From Paeniglutamicibacter sp. Y32M11 (lineage in GTDB: Bacteria; Actinomycetota; Actinomycetes; Actinomycetales; Micrococcaceae), in the NCBI RefSeq assembly GCF_019285735.1, contig NZ_CP079107.1:2728001-2792000 (forward strand): DNA of 64,000 nucleotides, read 5' to 3'. Positions 19,878 through 31,309 of this stretch are shown here, in pieces. The stretch's first letter is position 1; the number at the start of each line of letters is the position of its first letter. Position numbers and translations under genes: made by a program. Under the pieces are notes generated by a model, which was not told the origin of the DNA, did not search any database, and saw only the letters and a list, made by a program, of their open reading frames with translations.

Positions 19878-21533
19878 TCAGGCCCTGATGAAAATCGCCG
19901 TGGCATTCGTCGAGTCGATCCCGGTCTGGCTGATCGATTGGATCATGTACCAATAGGAGTGCCCGAGCACTACCCCGGTGTCCAGCCACGACTGATTTGC
20001 GGTGGTGCGCCGGCGCACCGAACGCAGGTAGGTCGCCGTCGACTGGATGTACGGGAGGACGGAGCCCGTGGATTCCCACCGCCAGATCGCGATCTGTTTG
20101 ATCGGTTCCCCGTTTGAACTGGAGATCCAGCTCAAACGCACCGCTGAGCCCTCGCGCACGGCCTGGGTGATGACCGGGGTATAGGGGCGAGTAGCGAGCA
20201 GCTGAGGGTAGGCGACCGGCAGGGCGGGCCGCGCGTAGTGGGCGGCCTTGAGGATCCCGATGGAGTTAAGTTTGTTCGCTCGCACCGCGGTGGTGTTGTA
20301 GTAGATCTGGCCACGCACTGCCGGGACGGCACGGCATTTGCTGACGTGGTCGCGCAGCTCGTTGGGATCTCCCCATGCGGGTGTAGCCGGGTCCCCCACC
20401 TTGTAGGCGGCCTCACCGGTGTAGAGCTTGACGTTGGTTCCGGCCACCTGTTTGGCCCACCAGTCGACCAGCACGTTGTAGTTGGCCGGCGGATAGCCCT
20501 GGTACCAATACAGCTGTGGAGCGATGTAATCCACCCAGTCATACTTCACCCAACCGCGAGTGTTGGCGTAGAGGGCCGAGTAGCTTTCCAGTCCGCTGGT
20601 GGCCGAGCCCAGGGAGCTGGAGGAACTGTTGCGCCAGATCCCGAAGGGGCCGATGCCGAAGACCACCCGGGGCTTGGCGGCTCTGATGGCGGTATGGGTG
20701 TCGCGAACAAACACGTTGATGTTGTTGCGTCGCCAGCTGGAAATGTCGGTGAAGGACCCCTGGTAGGTGGCGTAGGTCGACGAATCCGGGATCGAGGACC
20801 CCGACACCGGGTACGGGTAGAAATAGTCATCAAAGTGGACCCCGTCGACGTCGTAGCGTTTGACCATGTCGATGACCACGTTGCGGATGAAGGTACGGAC
20901 CGCGGGGATACCGGGGTTGTAGTAACGGCGATTACCGTAGGCGAAGGACCAGCTGGGATTCAAGCGTGCCGGATGGCTGGCTACCAAGGAACTGAGCGAG
21001 GTATCCATGGACACGCGGAAGGGGTTGATCCAGGCGTGCAGCGCGATCCCCCGCTGGTGCGCTTGGGCGATCGCGTAGGCCAGCGGATCGTAGCCCGGGT
21101 CTTTGCCCTGGGTGCCGGTGAGGTATTTGGACCACGGTTCACCGAGCGTGGCCTTCCACATGCGGTCGGCGGCCGGGCGGACCTGCAGCAGTACCGCATT
21201 GAGGTTCCGGGAAACGGCAAGGTCAAGGATCGAGCGTAGTTCTGCCTGTTGGGTTGCCACGCTCAGTCCTGAGCGAGAGGGCCAGTCGATGTTCACCACA
21301 CTGGCGGTCCACAGAGCCCGGAACTCGGCGCGTGGATAGGTGGTCGAGGCGAAGGTATTGCGTGAGGAGATGGTGTACACGTGGTTACGGATGACCGCTG
21401 CCGCCGCGGGAGCCGCCAATAATCCTGGACCGAGCGCGGCAGTGGTCAGGGTGATCACCGCCGCCGAAAGCACCGCCCTCCGGCTGATCGGATACCGCAG
21501 GGACAGGGACTCGGGTGCAGATGCCGCCTTCAT
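19878..21533 (-). CDS. Exported glycosyl hydrolase-like protein (GHL10/DUF187 type)
   Basis: A 551-residue exported protein. The N-terminus has a twin-arginine-like signal (ISRRAVLSAAVITL...ending near LAAPAAAAV), so Tat export is likely. The body matches the GHL10/DUF187 putative glycosidase family: EFRALWTASVVNIDWPS, LLQVRPAADRMW, HAWINPFRVS and DGVHFDDYFYPYP. The last 100 residues look like a fibronectin type III-like domain (VRLSWISSSNGEPIKQIAIW). GGAGG eight bases before the ATG at 21533 decides the start over the upstream ATG at 21557. It probably acts on a cell-wall or environmental glycan; substrate unknown. Confidence 0.85.
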   Translation of the reverse strand: MKAASAPESLSLRYPISRRAVLSAAVITLTTAALGPGLLAAPAAAAVIRNHVYTISSRNTFASTTYPRAEFRALWTASVVNIDWPSRSGLSVATQQAELRSILDLAVSRNLNAVLLQVRPAADRMWKATLGEPWSKYLTGTQGKDPGYDPLAYAIAQAHQRGIALHAWINPFRVSMDTSLSSLVASHPARLNPSWSFAYGNRRYYNPGIPAVRTFIRNVVIDMVKRYDVDGVHFDDYFYPYPVSGSSIPDSSTYATYQGSFTDISSWRRNNINVFVRDTHTAIRAAKPRVVFGIGPFGIWRNSSSSSLGSATSGLESYSALYANTRGWVKYDWVDYIAPQLYWYQGYPPANYNVLVDWWAKQVAGTNVKLYTGEAAYKVGDPATPAWGDPNELRDHVSKCRAVPAVRGQIYYNTTAVRANKLNSIGILKAAHYARPALPVAYPQLLATRPYTPVITQAVREGSAVRLSWISSSNGEPIKQIAIWRWESTGSVLPYIQSTATYLRSVRRRTTANQSWLDTGVVLGHSYWYMIQSISQTGIDSTNATAIFIRA

Positions 21534-21725
21534 GGCGTAGCCTCCGTTGGTGCTCATGGGGCACGACCCTATGTACGCCACAGGACCGTTTGAAGGCCAG
21601 AATACTCCACTTCCCTTTGTCCCCGAAACCCTTGATACATCACGCTTGTGTGACACTTCGGCCACCGGTTGGAGCTCCCCGAACTCCATCGCGGCGATGC
21701 CCGATGCGTTCGAAGAAGAAGCTTG

Positions 21726-23822
21726 TCAGCCTCTGAATGCGGCAAGGAACCGCTTTTCAAATTCCGCACCGGCACTCCGGGCGTAGGTGCTGGTGAGGTG
21801 GGATTGATCCAGATAGACCAGCACGTTGCCGATCACCGGCCGGCAGAGCGAATCGGGACACAACACCTCACTCATGTCCATGGTGGAAAAGTTCTTCCCC
21901 AACTCCCCGCTGGCGGCCAATTCCTCCAACGGATTCACCGCCGCCAGCAGTTCGGAGGCGGGGCTGGCACATCGGTCTGCCCCTGCCCCGTATCTATCCA
22001 CACATTCCGGCGGTGAACTGGGCAAGCGTGGGGTGTCACGCAGGGAAACCACCGGGATGCCGGCATCTAGCAGGGGGCGGATCCCTACCACGTAATCGGG
22101 GACCACCACTTCCTGCTCGGCGGCGCTGCGGCCGGCTTCATCTTCACCGGCCGCGGTGAAGGTACCCAGAGTGATCACGGCATCGGGCTGATGGTCAAGG
22201 ACATACTTCCCCGCCGCCCGATTAAAGGCACCACATTCCTCGCCACGGGTTTCGGACTCCCCACCAAAGCGGCACGACGGTTTCGTCAGGAGAATCCAAC
22301 GCCAGCCCTGGTCTTGCGCCATGACATCCAGCGCACCGCTCCAGTGTTGGGCGTGGGAGTCCCCCATCAGCACGATGGTCTTGCTCGCATCGGGGTTCCC
22401 TCCCTGCTGACAGTATTCGATCTGTTCCGCCGTCGGCGCCCACTGCCCCGTGCACTCGGCACCAAAGTTCGACCACTGCTCATCGAGTTTGCTGGTCAGC
22501 GGGATCACCACGGCACCGGCCTCGGGTTCGGACTCGAATCCCGGGTCAAGGCTGCGCGCCCCGGGGTTATCCATCGCCGGTTGCGCGGCCGCCCGTAGTT
22601 CCTCGGCCGCCACCTTGTGTTCCCACCCGCCCAGCGGAAGCAGCACCACCGAGAGGAGGACGGCGATGCTCAGGCCCACGCGGCGGCGTTTGGCGGAGAG
22701 CCACGTCCACGAGCGCAGCGGCGATTCAACGATGCGCGTGGTGCCCCAGGCCAACAGCAGCGATACCAGCATCAGGCACAAGCCGGTGCCCACGGAGATT
22801 CTTTCGGCGCCGGATTCGGACAGGAAGAAGATCATCACCGGCCAGTGCCAGAGGTAGAGCGCGTAGGAGATGTTCCCCAGCCAGCCCAGGACGGGTAACG
22901 CCAACACGGTCTGCACGCCTCGTCGGTTCGGCGGGGCAGCGATGATGAAGGCCGCGGCGAGTGTTGGCCACAGCGCCAAGTAACCGGGGAATTCGTGCTC
23001 CACCTGCAGCACCATCCCGCAGCCGAGAATCGCGGCAAGGCCCAACCAACCCAGCGGCACACCGATGATGGCTGGAATCTTTTCGATCAGTGGCAGGAAG
23101 ATGGCCAGCAGGGAGCCGAGGGCAAATTCCCATAATCTGGCCCCGGTGTCGAAGTACGCCCACTCTTGTGCCGCATCGGTGATGTAGATCGAGTAGGTGA
23201 GCGAAGCGATGAACACCAGAGAGAACATCACTCCCAGCACCATCCGGTAGCTCAGGGCGGGGAAACGAGCACGCAACGCCGTGAACATCACTAGGCCCGC
23301 GGCCAGCAGCAGGGGCCACAGAATGAAGATCTGCCCCTGAATGGATAGGGACCAGAAATGTTGCAGCGGGCTGGCCGTTGCGTGATCGGCGGCGTAGTAG
23401 TCAACGGACTCGCGAGCCAGCTGCCAGTTTTGCTGGTAGAAGAGGCTGGCGGTGATCTGTTCCATCATCGAGCTCCACCTGGCCTTGGGCAACAGGCTCA
23501 CGCTGGCGGCGATGATCGCCAGGAAAACCACAACGGCAGCGGGCAGGAGCCGACGAAAAACGTTAAGCCAGTAACTCAGCAGGTTCAGGGGCCGACCGTT
23601 TTCGACCTTGCGGATGAAGGTGCCGGTGAGGAAAAACGCCGAGAGCAACAAAAATACGTCCACGCCGCCGGAGACCCGGCCAAACCAAACGTGGTACACC
23701 ATCACCAGGACCACGGCCAAGGCTCGAAGCCCCTGGAGTTCGGGCCGGAAGCGGTTGACGGTGAGTGGGGAAGCTATTGGACTCCGCCCTGCCACGCTGG
23801 GCGCAGGAAAGGAATTCGACAT
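21726..23822 (-). CDS. OafA/YrhL-type acyltransferase with C-terminal SGNH domain
   Basis: A 698-residue membrane protein. The acyltransferase-3 domain (about residues 22-400, some ten hydrophobic segments) begins with RFRPELQGLRALAVVLVMVYH, which carries the conserved Arg and His. The second hallmark reads HFWSLSIQGQIF, where most OafA proteins have an acidic residue in the VE position; this Gln-Gly form recurs in actinobacterial members. After residue about 460 an extracytoplasmic SGNH domain follows (TIVLMGDSHAQHWSG; DQSHLTSTYARS). Such fusions O-acetylate envelope polysaccharides. The DNA upstream to groEL carries its promoter region and the groEL terminator. Confidence 0.92.
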   Translation of the reverse strand: MSNSFPAPSVAGRSPIASPLTVNRFRPELQGLRALAVVLVMVYHVWFGRVSGGVDVFLLLSAFFLTGTFIRKVENGRPLNLLSYWLNVFRRLLPAAVVVFLAIIAASVSLLPKARWSSMMEQITASLFYQQNWQLARESVDYYAADHATASPLQHFWSLSIQGQIFILWPLLLAAGLVMFTALRARFPALSYRMVLGVMFSLVFIASLTYSIYITDAAQEWAYFDTGARLWEFALGSLLAIFLPLIEKIPAIIGVPLGWLGLAAILGCGMVLQVEHEFPGYLALWPTLAAAFIIAAPPNRRGVQTVLALPVLGWLGNISYALYLWHWPVMIFFLSESGAERISVGTGLCLMLVSLLLAWGTTRIVESPLRSWTWLSAKRRRVGLSIAVLLSVVLLPLGGWEHKVAAEELRAAAQPAMDNPGARSLDPGFESEPEAGAVVIPLTSKLDEQWSNFGAECTGQWAPTAEQIEYCQQGGNPDASKTIVLMGDSHAQHWSGALDVMAQDQGWRWILLTKPSCRFGGESETRGEECGAFNRAAGKYVLDHQPDAVITLGTFTAAGEDEAGRSAAEQEVVVPDYVVGIRPLLDAGIPVVSLRDTPRLPSSPPECVDRYGAGADRCASPASELLAAVNPLEELAASGELGKNFSTMDMSEVLCPDSLCRPVIGNVLVYLDQSHLTSTYARSAGAEFEKRFLAAFRG

Positions 23823-23941
23823 CAGTACATCCTGATAGTTTGGTCAGTGTCCACCCCCGGAACGGTGGGTGCGGGTCTCCCACGCTATCAAACTTCGTTA
23901 TTGGTTCGTTACATGGAATTCCCAGCCTTGTGTCGCCAAGA

Positions 23942-24024
23942 CAAAACGCCGCCGGATCCCCTTCATGACCGCGCTGGTGCGCCGTCACGGCGTATCAACG
24001 AAGTATGGAAGGGATCCGGCGGCG
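23942..24024 (-). terminator. Terminator of groEL
   Basis: A long inverted repeat (CGCCGCCGGATCCC..., 23947-23964 with 24008-24024, one bulge) flanks a second small hairpin, and TTTTG follows on the minus strand. It starts 32 bases after the groEL stop. Confidence 0.75.
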
Positions 24025-24056
24025 CTAGCCGCACCACCTACATAGGTGTCAGGTGC

Positions 24057-25716
<1,660 letters not shown>

Positions 25717-25724
25717 CAGGAAAA

Positions 25725-26021
25725 CTACTTTACGACGATGGCCAGAACGTCGCGTGCCGAGAGCACCAGGTACTCTGCACCGCCGACCTTGACTTCGGTT
25801 CCGCCGTACTTGGAGTAGAGCACAACGTCGCCTTCGGCTACGTCAACCGGGACGCGGTTGCCGTTGTCATCGACGCGGCCGGGGCCTACGGCCACAACCT
25901 TGCCCTCCTGGGGCTTTTCCTTGGCGGAATCGGGGATGACCAGACCGGAAGCAGTGGTGGTTTCTGCTTCGAGCGGCTGGACGACAATGCGGTCCTCGAG
26001 AGGCTTAATGGAGACGGACAT
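25725..26021 (-). CDS. groES: Co-chaperonin GroES
   Basis: A 98-residue lid protein of the GroEL folding chamber. The family ends are clear: [17 protein letters not shown] at the start, the mobile-loop region [19 protein letters not shown], and [20 protein letters not shown] near the end. First gene of the groES-groEL unit, 142 bases downstream of a perfect CIRCE operator. Confidence 0.98.
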   Translation of the reverse strand: MSVSIKPLEDRIVVQPLEAETTTASGLVIPDSAKEKPQEGKVVAVGPGRVDDNGNRVPVDVAEGDVVLYSKYGGTEVKVGGAEYLVLSARDVLAIVVK

Positions 26022-26163
26022 CGTCTCTCCTTTGCGTGAGTTACCAATGGTTTACGGGCCGTTCGGGTGGTACCAACCGTCGTCGCGGTGCCAGCTGGTG
26101 AATTACCTCAGGCTTTCAGCGTTTGTTGAGACAACAAACGCCACCACTGACTCTAGGCAACCA

Positions 26164-26190
26164 TTAGCACTCGGTCAAGGCGAGTGCTAA
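26164..26190. promoter_or_regulatory. CIRCE operator (HrcA binding site)
   Basis: TTAGCACTC-N9-GAGTGCTAA, a perfect match to the CIRCE consensus. It lies 142 bases upstream of the groES start. HrcA repressor binding here would make groES-groEL heat inducible; hrcA itself is not in the window. Confidence 0.97.
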
Positions 26191-26583
26191 TTACGTCATC
26201 TTTTACGCGCTCGGCGCACAGCACCGCCCGAGCGTCAAACCCCATGGAATGCCAGCCGAATCGCCAACGTCGCGCTCTGGTGCGCGCGGGAAGGTGCCAC
26301 CGACACTGGGCCAGATCGCTTCGACTTCACGCGGTCCACCCCTATTGTGTGAGCGTCCCTGGTCCTAGGATGGGCTGTACGTGCGGTTCGGCATCATCTG
26401 CTCTCACCGCGTGGCGCACCGGACGCCCTCGCCAGAGGTCCCCGGATGTGGTTTCCACCTTGGGGTTCAAATCACTGGCACCGACCGACAAGGTTGAGGT
26501 GCCCTTCCCGGCCACCCGACCAATCGGGCAATAGGCGGAACATACATCGCGTCCCGCCACCGTGAAAGCAGGGGATCTTTCTC
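26191..26583. other. Intergenic region between groES and the SGNH hydrolase gene
   Basis: About 390 bases between divergent genes. It must hold the groES promoter (left part, beside CIRCE) and the promoter of the plus-strand hydrolase. Frames of 72 and 116 codons cross it but have no recognisable family or plausible composition. I see no further element with confidence. Confidence 0.5.
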
Positions 26584-27447
26584 ATGACTCGTTCCGCGCC
26601 GTCTCGACGTTTAGCCCTTCTGGCGGCCAGCACCGCCGCCATCGTTCTTACACTCACCGGCATGACACCGGCGAGCGCAGCGGCCCCACCCACCGCACCA
26701 GATTCATCGCAGGTGGTGAACTACGTGAATCTGGGTGATTCCTATTCCGCGGGATTCGGTTCCGGTTCGCTGGTCAGCGGTCCGCTCCCCGGCTGCCTGC
26801 AGGGCAGCGGCCCATCACATGTCACGCAGATTGCCAGCACAGAGAACGTCAATCTGCTGGCTAATGCCGCTTGTGCGGGTTTGGGGACCGCGGAGATAGC
26901 CGAAGTCATCGGAGCGATTGGGGGTCAGCTGGGCGCGGCAGATTTGGTCACGCTGAGCCTAGGTGCCAACGATCTGAATATCCGCGGGCTGCTGACTTTC
27001 TGCAGTACGCCGGGCATGGATATTGCCTGTGATCAGGCTCTTGCTGCCGGCGCGCAGCTGATTCCTACCGTCGGCGCCTCAGCCCACCAAACGTTGGCCC
27101 TGCTGGATGCATCAACCAGTGGGCACATTCTGGTGTTGGATTACCCCAGACTGTTTACCGCCTCCGCTGGGGATCAGCCCCTGCTTTCTGCCGCTCGAGC
27201 CCGCGACCTGAACGCGCTCGGCGATTCGCTGAACAAGGCGATCAGAAACGCGACTCGGGGAACAAGCGCCAGCTTCATTTCCGTCCAGGGGAGATTCAAC
27301 AATCACGGTTTGGGATCTACCGATCCGTGGATCTACTTCAACGCGGCCAATCTGAATGATCCGTTTAATCTGCACCCCACCACCACCGGTTACCTTCAGG
27401 GCTACTACCCGGCGGTTCGCAGTTACCTGAACCGGCTGCTGCCTTAG
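26584..27447 (+). CDS. Secreted SGNH/GDSL hydrolase
   Basis: A 287-residue secreted esterase/lipase-like protein. A Sec signal peptide (basic MTRSAPSRRL, hydrophobic core, cleavage near ASAAAP at about residue 33) precedes an SGNH hydrolase domain: block I is YVNLGDSYSAGFGS with nucleophile Ser53, block III is LSLGANDLN, and the catalytic His is probably His264 in NLHPTTTGY. An AGGGGATC ribosome binding site lies upstream of the ATG. Substrate unknown; such proteins often deacylate lipids or glycans outside the cell. Confidence 0.9.
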   Translation: MTRSAPSRRLALLAASTAAIVLTLTGMTPASAAAPPTAPDSSQVVNYVNLGDSYSAGFGSGSLVSGPLPGCLQGSGPSHVTQIASTENVNLLANAACAGLGTAEIAEVIGAIGGQLGAADLVTLSLGANDLNIRGLLTFCSTPGMDIACDQALAAGAQLIPTVGASAHQTLALLDASTSGHILVLDYPRLFTASAGDQPLLSAARARDLNALGDSLNKAIRNATRGTSASFISVQGRFNNHGLGSTDPWIYFNAANLNDPFNLHPTTTGYLQGYYPAVRSYLNRLLP

Positions 27448-27464
27448 CCATAAGCGACGGCAGC

Positions 27465-27500
27465 GGGGCGCTGCGGCCTGTGGCAAGCACCCAGCGCCCC
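27465..27500 (+). terminator. Hairpin after the SGNH hydrolase gene
   Basis: A 9-bp stem GGGGCGCTG/CAGCGCCCC with an 18-base loop, 17 bases after the stop. No T-tract follows, so its strength is uncertain. Confidence 0.5.
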
Positions 27501-27548
27501 TCTGAACCGCGCCACGGCGAGACAGCCATCCGTACTAGGCTGGATCCC

Positions 27549-28802
27549 ATGGCAAATCAAAACTCCGAGGCCGCAGCATCACAGCTGGCAATCCTGCTAA
27601 CGCCCCCGGGATGGGAACTCCTAAACTCGATCGACCCCTCATCTGCCGGGACCAAAGAAGCAGCGCTGAACCTCAACTTGACGTTGCGCAAGGCCGGGCA
27701 CCCGGTGGAGCTGGTCACCGCCGTGGTGCAGCAGGCGCAATTGCGCTCCAAGGCCCGGGTGAAGTTTGGCCCGTTTGCCGACCGCATGGTGTTTACCCCT
27801 GCCGGCCTGGAACAAGCCACCCGGCTTAAGCTCGCCGGGCTACACGCTCAGCGTTATACCCGCGCAGGCATCACCAAGGTTGCCGATTTGGGGTGCGGCA
27901 TTGGCGCGGACTCCCTCGCACTGGCCAGCGCGGAGATTGACGTTACGGCCGTGGAGCTTGATGAGACAACCGCGGCCGCCGCCACACTGAATCTCATGCC
28001 GTGGCCCAGCGCCACGGTGGTGAACACCGACGCCATGGACTTCGATCTCACCGGGTTCACCGGGGTATGGCTAGATCCCGCCCGGCGCACCACAGACACC
28101 TCGGGCACCTCACGAATTTTTGATCCCGAAGCCTTCAGCCCTCCCCTGTCCTTCGTCGAATCGCTGGCCGATCGGGGGCTCGCCGTCGGCGTGAAAATGG
28201 GACCGGGTCTTCCGCATGCCGCGGTGCCAAAGACCTGTGAGGTTCAGTGGGTGTCGATCAATGGCGACGTCACCGAGGCAGCCCTCTGGTTCGGTCCGCT
28301 GGCCCGCCCCGGTGTCCGCCGAGCGGCCCTGGTCATCGGCGAGAACGGGGCCACCGAGCTGACAAGCAACACGGATTTTGATCCGGATGCCGCCCTGCGC
28401 GGTGACGTCCCCGTCGGAGAGATTGATGCTTACATCCACGAACCCGATGGCGCGGTGATTCGCGCGGGTCTGATCGATGAGTTGCTGAAGCAAACCGGTG
28501 GGCACCTCATTGATGGGCACATCGCCTACTTCAGCACCGCCGAATCGATCTCCTCCCCGATGGCCAAGAGCTACCGAGTCCTGGCCATCCGCCCGTACCA
28601 CGTGAAAAACCTTCGGGCCTGGGTGAAGAGTGAAAAAATTGGTGTGCTGGATATCAAGAAGCGCGGCATGGATGTGACCCCGGAGGAATTGCGCAAGATT
28701 CTGCTGGCCGGCACCGGGAAGGATGCCAAGAACAAAGCAACCTTGATCCTTACCCGCGTGGGAGATACGCGTCTGGCCATCGAGGTCGAACCGGTCTCCT
28801 AG
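27549..28802 (+). CDS. Class I methyltransferase with THUMP-like C-terminal domain
   Basis: A 417-residue protein. The N-terminal region resembles the helical part of THUMP-domain methyltransferase proteins (FTPAGLEQATRLKLAGLHAQRY). A Rossmann methyltransferase core follows with motif I VADLGCGIGADSLALA near residues 112-127 and a DPARRT motif typical of this family (VWLDPARRTTDTSGTSRI). A C-terminal THUMP-like domain ends the protein (KIGVLDIKKRGMDVTPEELR). An RNA substrate is likely but unproven. The ATG at 27549 was preferred to 27480. Confidence 0.85.
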   Translation: MANQNSEAAASQLAILLTPPGWELLNSIDPSSAGTKEAALNLNLTLRKAGHPVELVTAVVQQAQLRSKARVKFGPFADRMVFTPAGLEQATRLKLAGLHAQRYTRAGITKVADLGCGIGADSLALASAEIDVTAVELDETTAAAATLNLMPWPSATVVNTDAMDFDLTGFTGVWLDPARRTTDTSGTSRIFDPEAFSPPLSFVESLADRGLAVGVKMGPGLPHAAVPKTCEVQWVSINGDVTEAALWFGPLARPGVRRAALVIGENGATELTSNTDFDPDAALRGDVPVGEIDAYIHEPDGAVIRAGLIDELLKQTGGHLIDGHIAYFSTAESISSPMAKSYRVLAIRPYHVKNLRAWVKSEKIGVLDIKKRGMDVTPEELRKILLAGTGKDAKNKATLILTRVGDTRLAIEVEPVS

Positions 28803-28938
28803 CAACGTGAGCACAATTACTCGGTCATGACTCGACAAAACCGTGCCATGGCGCATCAACGGCGCACAGTGCTCGCTTTCGCTCGATAGACTTACGATAA
28901 CAATGCGGCGGTTTCGCCGTTATCGACATGGAGGTTCG

Positions 28939-30081
28939 GTGCAGATAGATTTCGCGTCATCACGCCAGTCCACACTTGGTGTGGAGTGGGAAGTGGCTTT
29001 GGTGGACCGCAATACCTCCGATCTGCGTTCGGTCGCCGAGGAAGTGTTAGCCGAATTGCACCGCCTTCATGGGTCCCTCGGTGTTGATGAGGAACATCCG
29101 CATGTCAAGCAGGAACTCCTGCTGAACACCGTGGAAATTGTCACCGGCGTCTGTGAGACGGTGGCCGAAGCCAAGACCGAGTTGCACGACAATTTGGCTG
29201 CCATCCGCGAGGTCACCGACCCCATGGATATCGATCTTTACTGCGCAGGTTCCCACCCCTTCGCCCCACCGAAGCTGCAGCCGGTCACCGACAAGGACCG
29301 CTACGCCAAGATGATTGACCGCACCCAATGGTGGGGTCAACAAATGGTCATCTACGGGGTACACGTTCACGTGGGCCTCGACTCACGAGCCAAGGCCCTG
29401 CCGGTGGTCGATGGGCTGATCAACTATCAGGCGCATTTCCAGGCGCTCAGTGCCTCCAGCCCCTTCTGGGGTGGGGAAGACACCGGATATGCCTCGCACC
29501 GCGCCCTGATGTTCCAGCAGCTACCCACCGCCGGCATCCCGTATCACTTCCCCGAGTGGGAGCAGTACGAGGCCTATGTCGCGGATATGCTGCACACCGG
29601 GGTCATCGACGACATTTCAGAGATCCGCTGGGATGTGCGCCCGGTCCCCCGCTTCGGGACCGTGGAGATGCGCATCTCCGATGGGCTCTCCTCATTGCAG
29701 GACATCGGTGCCATCGCCGCCCTGACTCAATGCCTGGTACACGACATGTCCACCACCATCGACAACGGTGGAACCATACCGGTCATGCCGCCGTGGTACC
29801 GCGTGGAAAATAAGTGGCGGGCCGCCCGCTACGGCATGGAAGCGATCATCATCCTCAACGCCGCCGGCGACGAAATGCTGGTCACCGAGCACCTGCGCCA
29901 GGAATTGAAGCGGTTGGCCCCGGTCGCGGCGGAGCTGGGCTGCAGCGCCGAGCTCGCCGATGTGGAGCGCATTATCAAGGGCGGCGCCGGTTACCAGTGG
30001 CAGCACAAGGTTGCGGCGGCTCACGGTGGCAACCTGCGCGAGGTCGTTAAGGACAACGTCCGACGCATGCATCTGGCCTAG
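28939..30081 (+). CDS. Glutamate-cysteine ligase family protein (YbdK/GCS2 type)
   Basis: A 380-residue enzyme of the carboxylate-amine ligase/glutamate-cysteine ligase 2 family. The family hallmarks are the start FASSRQSTLGVEWEVALVD, VHVHVGLDSRAKALPVVDGL and PRFGTVEMRISDGLSSLQD. The start is a GTG preceded by GGAGG at five bases; the frame is open upstream to 28843. These proteins show weak gamma-glutamylcysteine ligase activity in some bacteria. Actinobacteria mostly make mycothiol, so the physiological substrate is uncertain. Confidence 0.9.
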   Translation: MQIDFASSRQSTLGVEWEVALVDRNTSDLRSVAEEVLAELHRLHGSLGVDEEHPHVKQELLLNTVEIVTGVCETVAEAKTELHDNLAAIREVTDPMDIDLYCAGSHPFAPPKLQPVTDKDRYAKMIDRTQWWGQQMVIYGVHVHVGLDSRAKALPVVDGLINYQAHFQALSASSPFWGGEDTGYASHRALMFQQLPTAGIPYHFPEWEQYEAYVADMLHTGVIDDISEIRWDVRPVPRFGTVEMRISDGLSSLQDIGAIAALTQCLVHDMSTTIDNGGTIPVMPPWYRVENKWRAARYGMEAIIILNAAGDEMLVTEHLRQELKRLAPVAAELGCSAELADVERIIKGGAGYQWQHKVAAAHGGNLREVVKDNVRRMHLA

Positions 30082-30106
30082 CCCAGAAGACACAATAGCT
30101 GGCACG

Positions 30107-30141
30107 ACGAAGGGCGGCAGTTCTGAACTGCCGCCCTTCGT
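30107..30141. terminator. Bidirectional hairpin between ligase gene and tsaD
   Basis: A 16-bp perfect stem ACGAAGGGCGGCAGTT/AACTGCCGCCCTTCGT with a 3-base loop lies between two convergent genes. It can serve both strands. Confidence 0.8.
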
Positions 30142-30172
30142 CATGCCCAACAGCAGTGTCTGCGCAACCGGC

Positions 30173-31246
30173 CTAGGCAGCCAGGGAAATCAGACTCACC
30201 GGTTGTCCCGAATCGGTGGAGAAGCCCAACCCCGTGGGGGTGATGCCGGCTGCCACCAATTGGGCGCCGAGCGCTGCGACCATGGCCCCGTTATCCGTAC
30301 AGAGATCCCGCGGCGGGACCCGCAGCGTGATGCCGGCCGAGGCGCAGCGAGCAGCAAGTAGCGCGCGCAGCCGGGAGTTGGCGGCAACACCGCCGCCCAG
30401 CAGCAGGTTCTCTATCCCGTGTTCCTTGCAGGCGCGCACCGCCTTGGAGGTAATCACGTCGACAACTGCTTCTTGGAAGGACGCGGCAATGTCCGCGACG
30501 GGAACCTCTTCGCCGCGTTTCTGGTACTGCTCAACACAGCGGGCCACGGCGGTTTTCAGTCCGGAGAAGGAGAAGTCGTGGCGGTGCTTGCCGGGTTCCT
30601 CGGCAGAACCCACAAACTTGGGTAGGGTCAGACCGCGCGGGAAACGGATGGCCTTGGGGTCACCCTCCTTGGCCAGCGCATCGATGACCGGTCCGCCCGG
30701 GTATCCCAAACCCAGGAGGCGGGCCACCTTGTCATAGGCTTCACCCGCCGCGTCATCAATGGTCGCCCCGAGCAGACGCACGTCGTCGGTGAGCGAATTG
30801 ACCTGCAGTATTTCGGTGTGGCCGCCGGAGACCAAGAGTGCGCCAAGCTTTTCGGGCAGCTGGCCACCGTTTAGGACCCCCACCCCCACATGGGCCACCA
30901 GATGGTTGATCGCGTACAGCGGCTTGCCCGTGGCCAGCGCCAAGGACTTGGCTGCCGCGACACCCACCATCAGGGCACCGGAGAGCCCCGGCCCGCTGGT
31001 CACGGCAATCGCATCGATGTCCGCAAGCTTGACCCCTGCCTCTTCAAGCGCCGCCTCAAGGGTGGGGACAAAGGCATCCAGATGGGCGCGGGAAGCAATC
31101 TCGGGGATGACCCCGCCGAAGCGGACGTGCTCCTCCATCGAGGAGGCCACGGCGTTAACGAGTAGGTCGGTGCCTCGCACAATACCCACCCCCGTTTCGT
31201 CGCAGGAGGATTCAATGCCAAGAACGAGTGGTGCTGAAAGGGACAT
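30173..31246 (-). CDS. tsaD: tRNA N6-adenosine threonylcarbamoyltransferase
   Basis: Transfers the threonylcarbamoyl group to adenosine 37 of ANN-reading tRNAs (t6A), working with TsaB and TsaE from the same operon. The 357 residues show the N-terminal [15 protein letters not shown], the metal-binding HLVAH motif and the C-terminal [11 protein letters not shown] and CTDNGAMVA segments of the Kae1/Qri7/TsaD family. Last gene of alr-tsaE-tsaB-rimI-tsaD; 63 bases separate it from rimI. Confidence 0.97.
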   Translation of the reverse strand: MSLSAPLVLGIESSCDETGVGIVRGTDLLVNAVASSMEEHVRFGGVIPEIASRAHLDAFVPTLEAALEEAGVKLADIDAIAVTSGPGLSGALMVGVAAAKSLALATGKPLYAINHLVAHVGVGVLNGGQLPEKLGALLVSGGHTEILQVNSLTDDVRLLGATIDDAAGEAYDKVARLLGLGYPGGPVIDALAKEGDPKAIRFPRGLTLPKFVGSAEEPGKHRHDFSFSGLKTAVARCVEQYQKRGEEVPVADIAASFQEAVVDVITSKAVRACKEHGIENLLLGGGVAANSRLRALLAARCASAGITLRVPPRDLCTDNGAMVAALGAQLVAAGITPTGLGFSTDSGQPVSLISLAA

Positions 31247-31309
31247 GTCACCAATTTTAGGTCCGCGACCCCGATTTTCACGAAGCGGGCACCGCGGCGG
31301 TGGCAGCGA

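Noticed and set aside
26184..26534. A 116-codon plus-strand frame between CIRCE and the SGNH hydrolase gene.
   Set aside because: No family resemblance, skewed composition, no clear ribosome binding site, and it starts inside the CIRCE operator.
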